NCBI GenBank assembly: GCA_002379855.1
Contig: DFUX01000083.1
Coordinates: 1-13,557 of the forward strand
Source of the DNA: Cloacimonetes bacterium UBA4175
GTDB taxonomy: Bacteria; Cloacimonadota; Cloacimonadia; Cloacimonadales; Cloacimonadaceae
Reading direction: 5' to 3'
Length of the DNA stretch: 13,557 nt
Positions 5,039-13,248 of this stretch are shown here, piece after piece (the stretch's first letter is position 1; every line of letters starts with the position of its first letter). A program made the translations under genes and the position numbers. The notes beneath the pieces were generated by a model that was given only the letters and a program-made list of their open reading frames with translations, had not been told where the DNA came from and searched no databases.

Positions 5039-7960
5039 ATGACAAAGCAAGCCGTAACACATGGCTTCATCCGGAAAAGCAGCCGGGAGATCAAAGAGAT
5101 AAAGACCGTCGCCACGGTTTATGAACATGAAAAGAGCGGCGCGCAGTTACTGCATCTGGCCTGCGACGACAGCAACAAAGTGTTTTGCATGGCTTTCAAG
5201 ACCATCCCCGAAGACGACACCGGATGCCCGCACATCCTGGAACACTCGGTGCTCAACGGTTCCAAAAACTTCCCGGGAAAGTCCACCTTCATGGAGCTGA
5301 TCAAGGGCTCCATGCACACCTTCATCAATGCCATGACCGCCTCGGACATGACCATGTATCCGGTGGGCAGCACCAACGACAAGGATTTCCTGAACCTCAC
5401 CCGGGTTTACCTGGACGCGGTGCTCTTCCCCAAGATCTACGAGCAGCCTAATATCCTGCACCAGGAAGGCTGGCACTATGAACTGAACTCCCCGGATGAC
5501 GAACTGAAGGTGAGAGGCGTGGTCTATAACGAGATGAAGGGAGCTTTTTCCTCGGTGGACACCATCATCTTCCGGCATTGCCAGCAAGCGCAGTTTCCGG
5601 ACACCCCCTACGGCTTTGAAAGCGGAGGAGACCCGGATGCCATCCTCCAGTTGGATTACGACAAGTTCATCGCCTTCCACCAAAAGTATTACCATCCCTC
5701 CAACTCCAAAATCGTCATCTATGGCGACATGGAGCTGGACGCGACGCTGGAACTGATCGACAAAGACTATCTGTCGCATTTTGAAAGGAGCGCCGACCTG
5801 GCGGAAATGCCTCCGCAAAAGCCCTTTGCCAGGCAAATCAAGCTGGAAAAGGAGTATCCGGCGGATGAACACAAGGATATCGCCGACCAATACCACCTGA
5901 GCCTGAACTATAGCTACGGACAGATCACCGATCCTTACACGGCCGACGCCCTGAGCGTTTTGGCGGAACTGCTGATGACCTCTCCCGCTTCCCCCCTCAA
6001 ACAGAAGATCATGGCTTCCGGCCTGGCGGCGGACTCCTTCTGCTATCCCAGCGTGGACATCCTGCAACCGACCCTGATCTTTATCTTTAAGCAGTTGCGC
6101 AAGGAAAACATCGAGGCGCTGGTGAAGCTGGTCAATGACGAACTGAAGCGCATTGTCAGGGAAGGATTCGACAAGAGCCTGATCGAGGCTGTTCTGAACA
6201 AAAGGGAGTTCTTCCTGCGGGAAGCTCAGATGCAGAGATTCCCCAAAGGCCTTTACTATATTTGGACTTCCCTGCCCCTGTGGATGCACGGTGGAGACCC
6301 CTGCGACGCCCTCAGCTTTGAACCACAGCTCAAAGAACTGCGCAAGGGGCTGACGGAACCCTATTTTGAGAACCTGATCGACACCGTCCTGCTCAACAAC
6401 CGCCATAGCAGCCAGATAACCTTTGTGCCCGTGCCCGGGCTCTTGGGTGTGAAGGAGCAGGAACTGCGCGACAAACTGGCAGCCCGCAAAGCGAAAATGA
6501 GCAAGGATGAGATAGACGGCCTGGTGGAATTTAACCGGCAGTTCGCCGCCTGGCAGCAGGAAGAGGTGAGCGCCGAAGACCTGGCAAGAATCCCTAAACT
6601 CGACCTGGCAGACATCAATCCCCAATCCGATTCCTATCCGCTGGAACTTGACCGGAAGGAAGATTACTGCCTGCTCAGGCATCCCGTGAACACCAACGGC
6701 ATCGTGTATCTGAAGGCCTATGTGGACTTGCGCCAGGCTGCTGAAGAGGACTTCTCCTGGCTCTCGCTCTATTCCTATCTGGTAGGCAAAATGGACAGCG
6801 CCGGCCACAGCTACGCGGAACTATCCAATCTGATCGACACCCACACCGGCGGGATCAGCCTCGCGCTGCGCTTTCTGAGCAATTACCAGGATCCGGATGA
6901 GATTCTGACCCGTTTCGTGATCTCCGGCAAAGCCGTGGCAGGCAAGGTTGAAACTTTGGCTGAACTGGCTGCCGAGTTCGCCTGCCGGCCTGTGTTTGAG
7001 GACGGAGAGCGGCTCTGTTCGGTGATTCGCGAACTCAAGACCAGGATGGAAATGCAGCTTGGCCGGGGCGGCGTCAGCGTGGCCATCACCAGGATGTTCG
7101 CGCCTTTCAGCCAACTCCACCGCTTTCAGGATCAGGCCAATGGCATGGCCTATTACCATTTCCTCTGCGACCTGGAAAAGAGGTTGCAGAACGATCTGCC
7201 CGGCGTGCGGAAAAACCTGGAGCGGGTGAGAGACAACTATTTCAACCGGCAGAACCTCGTGCTCAGCCTCACCGCTGCGGAAGAGGAAATCACCTCCGCC
7301 TCCGCCTGCCTTAGCCCGCTCACCGGAGCCTTCTCCACCCAAGCCTGCGAAGCGGCCAAAATCCCCTTCCAGGAACAAAACATCCGGGAAGGCATCCTGG
7401 CGCCGGTGCAAATCCAGTTCTGCGTGCAAGGGGGCAACTTCTTCCGCAAGGGATACTCCTATTCCGGCAAGATGGCGGTGATGAACAACATCCTCAGCAA
7501 CGAGTTCCTGCACCGCGAGATCAGGGAAAAAGGCGGCGCTTACGGCGCCTGGTCAAATATTGGCATGACCGGATATTTGTCCTTCGTTTCCTATATGGAT
7601 CCCAACCTCAAGCAGACCCTGGACGTTTACGCCGGAGTGCCGGAGTATCTGAGGAACTTCACTTGCAGCAAGCGGGAACTGGACAAATACATCATCGGCG
7701 TGATCTCCTCGCTCGATTATCCCCTTACCCCGGAGGAAATTGGCGCGCAGAGTGATACAGACCATCTCACCGGCTTCACGCAACAAGACCGCCAGCAGGT
7801 ACGTGACGAAGCGCTCTCCACCCAGGTGGAGGACATCCGCTCCTATGCCGGCATGGTGGAAGATGTCATCGCCGCAAAGCACTACTGTGTGTTCGGTAAC
7901 GAAGACAAGGTGAAGGAAAACGGGAAACTGTTCGACATCCTGACCCCCCTCTACAAATAA
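5039..7960 (+). CDS. M16C family zinc metallopeptidase, presequence protease (PreP)-like
   Basis: The 973-residue product resembles the PreP/Cym1 group of pitrilysin-type peptidases, two-halved chambers that degrade unstructured peptides. The inverted zinc motif HILEH is at 65-69 (H65, E68, H69), and the third ligand is probably Glu165 in VVYNEMKG. FTAS-like TFINAMTASDMTMYPV (94-109) is typical of the group. The second half is catalytically silent but keeps the substrate-binding IREKGGAYGA (828-837; Arg829 and Tyr835). No signal peptide is seen, so it is likely cytoplasmic. Length fits single-chain M16C enzymes. AGGAG 8 nt before the ATG supports the start, and the gene begins 16 nt after dapA. 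Clearing of short peptides is inferred from the family. Confidence 0.92.
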   Translation: MTKQAVTHGFIRKSSREIKEIKTVATVYEHEKSGAQLLHLACDDSNKVFCMAFKTIPEDDTGCPHILEHSVLNGSKNFPGKSTFMELIKGSMHTFINAMTASDMTMYPVGSTNDKDFLNLTRVYLDAVLFPKIYEQPNILHQEGWHYELNSPDDELKVRGVVYNEMKGAFSSVDTIIFRHCQQAQFPDTPYGFESGGDPDAILQLDYDKFIAFHQKYYHPSNSKIVIYGDMELDATLELIDKDYLSHFERSADLAEMPPQKPFARQIKLEKEYPADEHKDIADQYHLSLNYSYGQITDPYTADALSVLAELLMTSPASPLKQKIMASGLAADSFCYPSVDILQPTLIFIFKQLRKENIEALVKLVNDELKRIVREGFDKSLIEAVLNKREFFLREAQMQRFPKGLYYIWTSLPLWMHGGDPCDALSFEPQLKELRKGLTEPYFENLIDTVLLNNRHSSQITFVPVPGLLGVKEQELRDKLAARKAKMSKDEIDGLVEFNRQFAAWQQEEVSAEDLARIPKLDLADINPQSDSYPLELDRKEDYCLLRHPVNTNGIVYLKAYVDLRQAAEEDFSWLSLYSYLVGKMDSAGHSYAELSNLIDTHTGGISLALRFLSNYQDPDEILTRFVISGKAVAGKVETLAELAAEFACRPVFEDGERLCSVIRELKTRMEMQLGRGGVSVAITRMFAPFSQLHRFQDQANGMAYYHFLCDLEKRLQNDLPGVRKNLERVRDNYFNRQNLVLSLTAAEEEITSASACLSPLTGAFSTQACEAAKIPFQEQNIREGILAPVQIQFCVQGGNFFRKGYSYSGKMAVMNNILSNEFLHREIREKGGAYGAWSNIGMTGYLSFVSYMDPNLKQTLDVYAGVPEYLRNFTCSKRELDKYIIGVISSLDYPLTPEEIGAQSDTDHLTGFTQQDRQQVRDEALSTQVEDIRSYAGMVEDVIAAKHYCVFGNEDKVKENGKLFDILTPLYK

Positions 7961-7964
7961 AGCC

Positions 7965-9032
7965 ATGAAACAAAAGGACAAGAGACGGCAGCGGCCAGCA
8001 TCACACACGAGGCTGAGGAACATCAGTCTGCCCGATCTTGACGTCCTGGACGATGTGCGGGAGAGAACGGAATTCAAAACCCGCCGCACCGCCCTGAAGC
8101 AGCACGACTCCTTCAAGGTGGACGCCGAGCTGGTTCCGGGTAGGATTCTGGAGATCAAGAGCAATTACCTTTACATCGTGGAGGCGGGAAACGAGACCCA
8201 TACAGCCACCCTTTCCGGCAGGCTCAGGCAGTTCCTCTATTCCAGCCGCACCCTTTCCGCGGTGGGAGACAGGGTGGAACTGGACACATCGGTCTCGCCG
8301 GACTATCGGATAGAGAACATCCTGCCCCGCAAAAACACCCTCTCCCGCTACAGCCAGGGCAGTTTCCAAAAAGAGATAATCCTGGCCGCCAATATCGACC
8401 AGGTGGTGGTCACCGCCTCCTGGCTCATGCCCATGCTCAAGCCGGGCCTGATCGACCGCTATCTCTGCATCGCGAACCTGCAGGGCTTGGGCGCGGTGGT
8501 GGTGATCAACAAGATCGACCTCTGCGAAGACAGGAGCGAACTGGACGAATTGCTGTCCTACTACCGGGATTGCGGTTATCAAACGTTTTGCACCTCAACG
8601 CTCAGCGGCGAGGGCATGCCGGAGCTCAGGGAAGCCCTCAAAGGCAAGGACAGCGTATTCTCCGGGCAGTCCGGAACAGGCAAAAGTTCCCTCATCAACT
8701 GGCTGGAGCCGGGGCTTGACCTCGACACCGCCGAGGTGAGCGACTTCAATGAAAAAGGGAAACACACCACCTCGCAGTCAATATTGATCCCCTGGAGCTT
8801 CGGCGGCCACATCCTGGATACCCCCGGCATCAAGACAATCAACCTGCACAGCGATGCGAAGCCCATGCTTCCCAAGATCTTCCCCGGTTTTTCCCAGCTG
8901 GCTGAACGCTGCCGCTTCCGCGACTGCACCCACAGCCACGAGGAGGACTGCTCGGTGCTGGATGCCTTGGAAGCCGGCAATATCCCTCCCGACCGCTACG
9001 AATCGTATCTGCGCATCATGGATTCACTCTGA
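7965..9032 (+). CDS. rsgA: Ribosome small subunit-dependent GTPase A
   Basis: RsgA is a circularly permuted GTPase that helps mature the 30S subunit and release RbfA. The 355-residue product has the expected order: a basic N-terminal extension (1-55), an OB fold beginning near PGRILEIKSNYLYIVEAG (58-75), then G4 NKID (182-185), G1 GQSGTGKSS (234-242), G2 at KHTTS (267-270) and G3 DTPG (285-288). This G4-G1-G3 order is diagnostic. The C-terminal zinc site is C316, C321, H323 and C329. There is no clear Shine-Dalgarno sequence; the start lies 4 nt after the peptidase stop, so translation is probably coupled. Confidence 0.95.
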   Translation: MKQKDKRRQRPASHTRLRNISLPDLDVLDDVRERTEFKTRRTALKQHDSFKVDAELVPGRILEIKSNYLYIVEAGNETHTATLSGRLRQFLYSSRTLSAVGDRVELDTSVSPDYRIENILPRKNTLSRYSQGSFQKEIILAANIDQVVVTASWLMPMLKPGLIDRYLCIANLQGLGAVVVINKIDLCEDRSELDELLSYYRDCGYQTFCTSTLSGEGMPELREALKGKDSVFSGQSGTGKSSLINWLEPGLDLDTAEVSDFNEKGKHTTSQSILIPWSFGGHILDTPGIKTINLHSDAKPMLPKIFPGFSQLAERCRFRDCTHSHEEDCSVLDALEAGNIPPDRYESYLRIMDSL

Positions 9033-9034
9033 CA

Positions 9035-9892
9035 ATGAAACACTTCGCCATCCATATCAATCCCGCTTTTTCTGACCAACCCGGCATCTTTGCGCTGCTG
9101 GAAAAGCTGGCGGAAGAATACGATATAATATTTTACGGACTGCAGGAACAGCGTAACATCCTGCCCGACTTCATCCGCGTGTTCTCGCTGGAGTGGAAGC
9201 CTTTGCCCCAGATAGACTGCGTGCTGGTCTTTGGCGGGGATGGCACCATCCTGCGGGCCAAAAAGCTGGCTCTGCAGACCAAGGCCCCCATCCTGGGCAT
9301 CAATCTGGGCTATCTGGGCTTCCTTTCCGAGACCACCCTCACCGAGCTCAAGGCCTCCATCCGCGACCTGCTCAACTGCAAATACAAGCTGCTCAACCGC
9401 ATGCTCATCAGTTGCCATTTGAAGCGGGAGGGAAAGATAATCTATCACAACCTCGCCCTGAACGATGCCGTGATCTACAAGGCGGAAACGCCCCGCCTCA
9501 TCCACGTTCGCATCTTCAACGGCGGGCGCTTTGTCTTCGACACCCGCTGCGATGGTGTGATCGCCAGCACCCCCACGGGCTCCACGGCTTATTCGCTATC
9601 CGCCGGAGGCCCCCTGCTTTCCCCCGAGATGCAGGCCATCATCCTCAGCCCCATCAACCCTCACCTGCTCAGCATCCGGCCGATGGTCTTCCCCGCCCGC
9701 GACCGCATCCTGATGAAGGTCTATGGCCTCGGCGAGCCCGCCTGGCTGCAGGTGGACGGCGTGAACTGCGTGCGCATCCAGGAAAACGACGAGGTGCTGA
9801 TCACCGCCAGCCGGCAGGTAGTCCCCTTCATCAAGCTTTCCAACCGCACTTTCTACCAGATTCTGCGCAAGAAGCTGCACCTGGGCAAATAG
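9035..9892 (+). CDS. nadK: NAD kinase
   Basis: It phosphorylates NAD to NADP using ATP (or polyphosphate in some homologues). The 285-residue product carries the conserved GGDGT at 67-71, the NAD-binding ND at 143-144 (LALNDAVIYK), and the long signature DGVIASTPTGSTAYSLSAGG at 173-192. IRPMVFP (214-220) is also family-typical. Length is normal for bacterial NAD kinases. The ATG lies 2 nt after the rsgA stop with no visible ribosome site, so it probably depends on coupling to upstream translation. NAD kinase next to recN is a neighbourhood known from many bacteria. Confidence 0.95.
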   Translation: MKHFAIHINPAFSDQPGIFALLEKLAEEYDIIFYGLQEQRNILPDFIRVFSLEWKPLPQIDCVLVFGGDGTILRAKKLALQTKAPILGINLGYLGFLSETTLTELKASIRDLLNCKYKLLNRMLISCHLKREGKIIYHNLALNDAVIYKAETPRLIHVRIFNGGRFVFDTRCDGVIASTPTGSTAYSLSAGGPLLSPEMQAIILSPINPHLLSIRPMVFPARDRILMKVYGLGEPAWLQVDGVNCVRIQENDEVLITASRQVVPFIKLSNRTFYQILRKKLHLGK

Positions 9893-11596
9893 ATGCTGAA
9901 CGAGATTTACATCCGCAATTACCTCTTCGTGCCGGAGCAACGGCTGAAGTTCGGCCCGGGAATGACCGTATTGAGCGGCGAAACCGGGGCGGGAAAATCC
10001 ATCCTGGTCGGCTCGATCTCCCTCATCTTTGGCGAAACGCCCTCCCCGCCGGAAGCTTACGACCCCAGCCAACCCATCTATCTGGAAGCCAGTTTCGACC
10101 CCGGGGCGAACAGCGAGCTGCGGGACTGGCTGCGCGAGCAGGAACGTGATCCGGAGGAGGAACTCTGCCTGGCGCGGGAAATCAGCGTCGCGGGCAAGTC
10201 CAGCTACTTCATCAACGGCCGCAGGGCCTCCGCCTCACTGATGCGGGAACTCAAGCCCCTGATCATCGACTTTCACCACCAGCGCGACCAGCAAAAGCTG
10301 CTCTCCGGAGCCTATCAACTGCGCCTGCTGGACAAATATGCCCAAAATGAATCCCTCCGCGGCAGTTTTTCCACCCTTTACCGCCAGCTCAAACAAGGCC
10401 TCAAATCCCTTGCCAGCCTGCGGGAAGAGGAGGAGCGCAACAGCCAGTTGCGCGAGCTTTACCAATATCAGTATGAGGAACTGGAAAAAGCAGCCCTCAA
10501 GACGGGGGAAGACCGCCTCTTGCAGCAGGAATTCGACCAACTCAGCCACGCGCGGGAGATCGGCGAACTGGCGGCCGCTTCCGCCTTCGATTTATATGAA
10601 AGGGAGAGCGGGGCTTACCAGATCATCAGGCAGGCCGTGAATTCCCTGGAACGCTTCGCGGAACTCGATCCCCGCCTTTCCGGGGTGGAACAAAACCTGC
10701 GCGAAGCCCTCGAAGCTATCGCGGACAGCGCTTCCACACTCGCCGCCATCGCCGAAAACTCCAACGGCGACCCCGACCGGCTGGAGCAGATCCAGGCCCG
10801 GCTAAACGGGATCAACGAACTGCTCTACAAGCACAAGGCAAAAGACATTGACGAACTGCTGGAAATCTTTTCCCAACGCCAGGCGCAGATCGATTCCTTC
10901 GCCGACCTCAGCGAACGCATCCAAAAGCTGCAAAAGCAATTAGCCGCGCAATATGGCCAACTCCGCCGCCTGGGCGCGCAACTGAGCCAAAGCAGGCAAA
11001 CGGCGGCCAAAAAACTGTGTTCGGAACTGCGCGACAATATCCGCCTGCTGTCCATCCCGGACGCCCGTTTTGAGATTATCATTGACAAAATAGCTGATGC
11101 GGATTCTTTACTTCATGATTATCTCGATTTATGCAATGACACGGGAGAGGATAGCTGCCGCTTTCTCTTCAGCGCGAACCGCGGCAGTGATCTCAAACCC
11201 TTGTCAGATGTGGCTTCCGGTGGTGAGTTGTCCCGCATCCTGCTGGCTTTGAAGAAAGTTCTGGCAGACAAGATCGAGCAGAAACTGATCATTTTGGACG
11301 AGATAGATGCCGGAATCGGCGGCAAGACCGCGGAGCGTGTGGCGGAGTTCATTCACAGCCTCGCGGAGCGCCACCGTATCCTGTGCATCACCCACCTGGC
11401 GCAGATCGCGGCGATTGCGCATCAGCACATCGCTCTCGAAAAGGTGCCGGGTGAACCCAAGAGCGTTATTCGGATGACTGCTTTGCAGCGGCCGGAAAGG
11501 CTGGATGAGCTGGCAAGAATGCTCTCCGGCGATGTTTCCGACATTTCGCGCAAGCATGCCGAAGAAATGATAAATAAATATAATACAAGAGGTTAG
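9893..11596 (+). CDS. recN: DNA repair protein RecN (SMC-like ATPase)
   Basis: RecN is an SMC-family ATPase that acts early in double-strand-break repair with RecA. The 567-residue product begins with MLNEIYIRNYLFVPEQRL and has Walker A GETGAGKS at 29-36. A helical, probably coiled-coil middle part rich in Gln, Glu and Arg covers about 155-390. The ABC signature SGGELSRI is at 442-449, and Walker B IILDEIDAGIGG has D469 and E470. The Q-loop region reads FHHQRDQQKLL where most RecN proteins have HGQHEHQ-like sequence, a modest variant. Length is normal. The start codon directly abuts the nadK stop. A weaker alternative would be another SMC-like protein, but the order and size fit RecN well. 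Confidence 0.94.
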   Translation: MLNEIYIRNYLFVPEQRLKFGPGMTVLSGETGAGKSILVGSISLIFGETPSPPEAYDPSQPIYLEASFDPGANSELRDWLREQERDPEEELCLAREISVAGKSSYFINGRRASASLMRELKPLIIDFHHQRDQQKLLSGAYQLRLLDKYAQNESLRGSFSTLYRQLKQGLKSLASLREEEERNSQLRELYQYQYEELEKAALKTGEDRLLQQEFDQLSHAREIGELAAASAFDLYERESGAYQIIRQAVNSLERFAELDPRLSGVEQNLREALEAIADSASTLAAIAENSNGDPDRLEQIQARLNGINELLYKHKAKDIDELLEIFSQRQAQIDSFADLSERIQKLQKQLAAQYGQLRRLGAQLSQSRQTAAKKLCSELRDNIRLLSIPDARFEIIIDKIADADSLLHDYLDLCNDTGEDSCRFLFSANRGSDLKPLSDVASGGELSRILLALKKVLADKIEQKLIILDEIDAGIGGKTAERVAEFIHSLAERHRILCITHLAQIAAIAHQHIALEKVPGEPKSVIRMTALQRPERLDELARMLSGDVSDISRKHAEEMINKYNTRG

Positions 11597-11597
11597 T

Positions 11598-12500
11598 ATG
11601 GCAAGGTCAAGGAAAAGCAGGATCCAAGGTGTTGCGATCCTTGTGATCTTTTTAGCCCTGGCTGCTGCTGGTATAATGTCGATCAGAAGCAGGGATTCCG
11701 GTCCCAATTTTGACTACAAGGACAGCAACAAACAGTTTGAAAATGCCGGCTCGCTCAACAAAGCTGAGGTCGTGGTCAACTGTCTCAACATCAGCAAAGC
11801 CCTCGATGAGATGAGTTCGATCGTGAACACCTACAGCATCGGCAAACCCCTGCGCAAAGACCGCCTGGGGCATTATGGCAAGTATATCTTTCAAGTGGAA
11901 CTGGATAAATTCCCGGAGATACTGCAAAAACTAAGACCTCTCGGCAATATTGCCCAGCAGAGCGAATTGGTGGATTCCACCCTGATCAATAAAAGGGTGG
12001 CGACGGAAGAACAGGTGCTGGCTTCCAAAAGGATCGAACTGGCACGCCTGGAACAGGAAAGCTCCTACTACGGCAGCGATTTGGACAATAAAAACACCCG
12101 CATCGCCGAGATTCGCAAGCTCGAAAACACCATCGACCTCCTGAAAAACAGCGACAAGACCCTGCTCTATGTGAAACTGCAGACCTCATTCAGCGGCAAC
12201 AGCTTGACAACCGTGAAAGATTTTGTCAGAAACTTCGCTATCTTCCTGGTTGGGTTCTTCATCTTGGTGATCGTGGCTTACTATGGCACCAAGCTGGTCA
12301 TGTATCTGCTTTCGCTGATGGGTTTCAAGGGGTTCAGCATGTCCAATTTTGGCGGCAGCTATCAATATGGAAACTATGGCAACTATGCCAACCGCTACTA
12401 CTCTTCACGCTATGGCTACCGCAACAGCAAGCGCAAAGTAAAGCGCATTTATAAAGACAAACCAACTACCCCACGTGAGGAAGACGAATCCGGCAAATGA
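11598..12500 (+). CDS. DUF4349-like membrane-anchored protein
   Basis: No specific function is recognised. The 300-residue product starts with a basic stretch and a membrane segment (11-28). An extracytoplasmic region follows (about 30-205) whose first part (AEVVVNCLNISKALDEM ... KYIFQVELDKFPEILQKL ... GNIAQQSELVDSTLINKR) resembles DUF4349. A coiled coil at about 135-185 comes next, then a second membrane segment (212-240). The tail is unusual: Gly/Tyr/Asn-rich at 249-275 (FGGSYQYGNYGNYANRYYSS) and then strongly basic. AGAGG ahead of the ATG supports the start, which lies 1 nt after the recN stop. With both ends cytoplasmic, the loop between would face the periplasm. Its position before an NfeD gene suggests an envelope role, but this is only context. 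Confidence 0.7.
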   Translation: MARSRKSRIQGVAILVIFLALAAAGIMSIRSRDSGPNFDYKDSNKQFENAGSLNKAEVVVNCLNISKALDEMSSIVNTYSIGKPLRKDRLGHYGKYIFQVELDKFPEILQKLRPLGNIAQQSELVDSTLINKRVATEEQVLASKRIELARLEQESSYYGSDLDNKNTRIAEIRKLENTIDLLKNSDKTLLYVKLQTSFSGNSLTTVKDFVRNFAIFLVGFFILVIVAYYGTKLVMYLLSLMGFKGFSMSNFGGSYQYGNYGNYANRYYSSRYGYRNSKRKVKRIYKDKPTTPREEDESGK

Positions 12501-12517
12501 CCGGATAAGGAGTGATC

Positions 12518-12964
12518 ATGCACGGTATCCTTCCCTGGCATATATGGATCATCATCGGAATCCTGTTTATCATTATTGAGATTCTGGATCCAGCCTTTTT
12601 CTTCGTCGCCCTGGGCTTCGGGGCGATCCTTACCGGTTTACTGAGCCTGCTGCCTTTTGTGGAAGCGAGCATCCCGTTGCAGATCATCATCTTTGCCATC
12701 CTCAGCTTTGTCGCCTTCCTGCTCACCCGCCATCTGGGCAAAAAGTTCCTGGCCAACGCGGGCGGGGAGACCAACGTCTTCGCCCTCAAAGGAAAGGAAG
12801 CCCACGTAACCGAAATAATCCCTGCCGACGGCAAGGGAAGGGTGAAAGTGGGCAGCGAGGAATGGGTGGCAATCGCGGAGGATAAAGGCGAGATCGCCAT
12901 CGGCGCCAAGGTCGTGGTGCTGGACATCGACGGCAATAAACTGGTGGTGCGTAAAGATAGCTAA
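12518..12964 (+). CDS. NfeD family membrane protein (short form)
   Basis: Short NfeD proteins are thought to act with SPFH/stomatin-like partners in membrane organisation. The 148-residue product has two or three hydrophobic segments (about 7-22, 26-47 and 52-70) and a C-terminal OB-fold domain (about 88-148) with the hallmark GRVKVGSEEWVAIA (107-120). An in-frame GTG at 12512 could add two residues, but it overlaps the AAGGAG ribosome site; the ATG at 12518 has proper spacing (5 nt) and is preferred. It is the last gene of the operon. No SPFH gene follows within the window, although that is the common partner. Confidence 0.9.
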   Translation: MHGILPWHIWIIIGILFIIIEILDPAFFFVALGFGAILTGLLSLLPFVEASIPLQIIIFAILSFVAFLLTRHLGKKFLANAGGETNVFALKGKEAHVTEIIPADGKGRVKVGSEEWVAIAEDKGEIAIGAKVVVLDIDGNKLVVRKDS

Positions 12965-12986
12965 ACACCCATACACCAACATCTTG

Positions 12987-13025
12987 ACCGGCTTGTGGCG
13001 GCAACTCCGCGAGCCGGTTTTCCTT
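12987..13025 (+). terminator. Intrinsic terminator of the dapA-to-nfeD operon
   Basis: ACCGGCT (12987-12993) pairs with AGCCGGT (13012-13018), with an inner GCGG/CCGC stem and a short loop. The stem is followed by TTTTCCTTT. It begins 23 nt after the nfeD stop codon and marks the end of the seven-gene transcription unit. Confidence 0.9.
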
Positions 13026-13083
13026 TGCCCCGCCTCTCCTTACCGCCAACGCCGCATCATTCGCGTCTGCAACAACTTAGCCC

Positions 13084-13248
13084 ATCATCCTTAGGTCATC
13101 CCTCACCAAGTTAAGGATGACTGCCGGAAGACTATGGCCTGAGAGGGTGATGCAAATGAGGCCCATCCCCCTCATAATATATAGGTGCTACGATAGGTGG
13201 AAAAGAAATAGAACGCGGATGACAGAATCGACAGGATCAGCAGGATTT
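13084..13248 (+). repeat. Dispersed intergenic repeat, copy B (most complete)
   Basis: This is the fullest copy of the element. It opens with a hairpin, TCATCCTTA (13085-13093) and TAAGGATGA (13112-13120), with an 18-nt loop. It continues with GATGACTGCCGGAAGAC and the block GAGGGTGATGCAAATGAGGC, then TAATATATAGGTGCTACGAT. It ends in three 9-nt units (ACAGAATCG, ACAGGATCA, GCAGGATTT) at 13222-13248. Copy A at 1-134 is colinear with it, and copy C at 3811-3890 is its inverted, diverged relative. Confidence 0.85.

Noticed and set aside
5147..6808. 553-codon open frame antisense to the M16 peptidase
   Set aside because: It is a shadow of a high-GC gene read in an antisense frame; it shows no recognisable motif and the sense protein is clearly real. 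The same applies to antisense frames at 4054-4917, 6821-7513, 8001-8582 and 9596-10072.
9193..10149. 318-codon plus-strand frame spanning nadK and recN
   Set aside because: It overlaps two well-supported genes in another frame, and its composition (rich in Pro, His, Arg, Gln) is typical of an out-of-frame reading.
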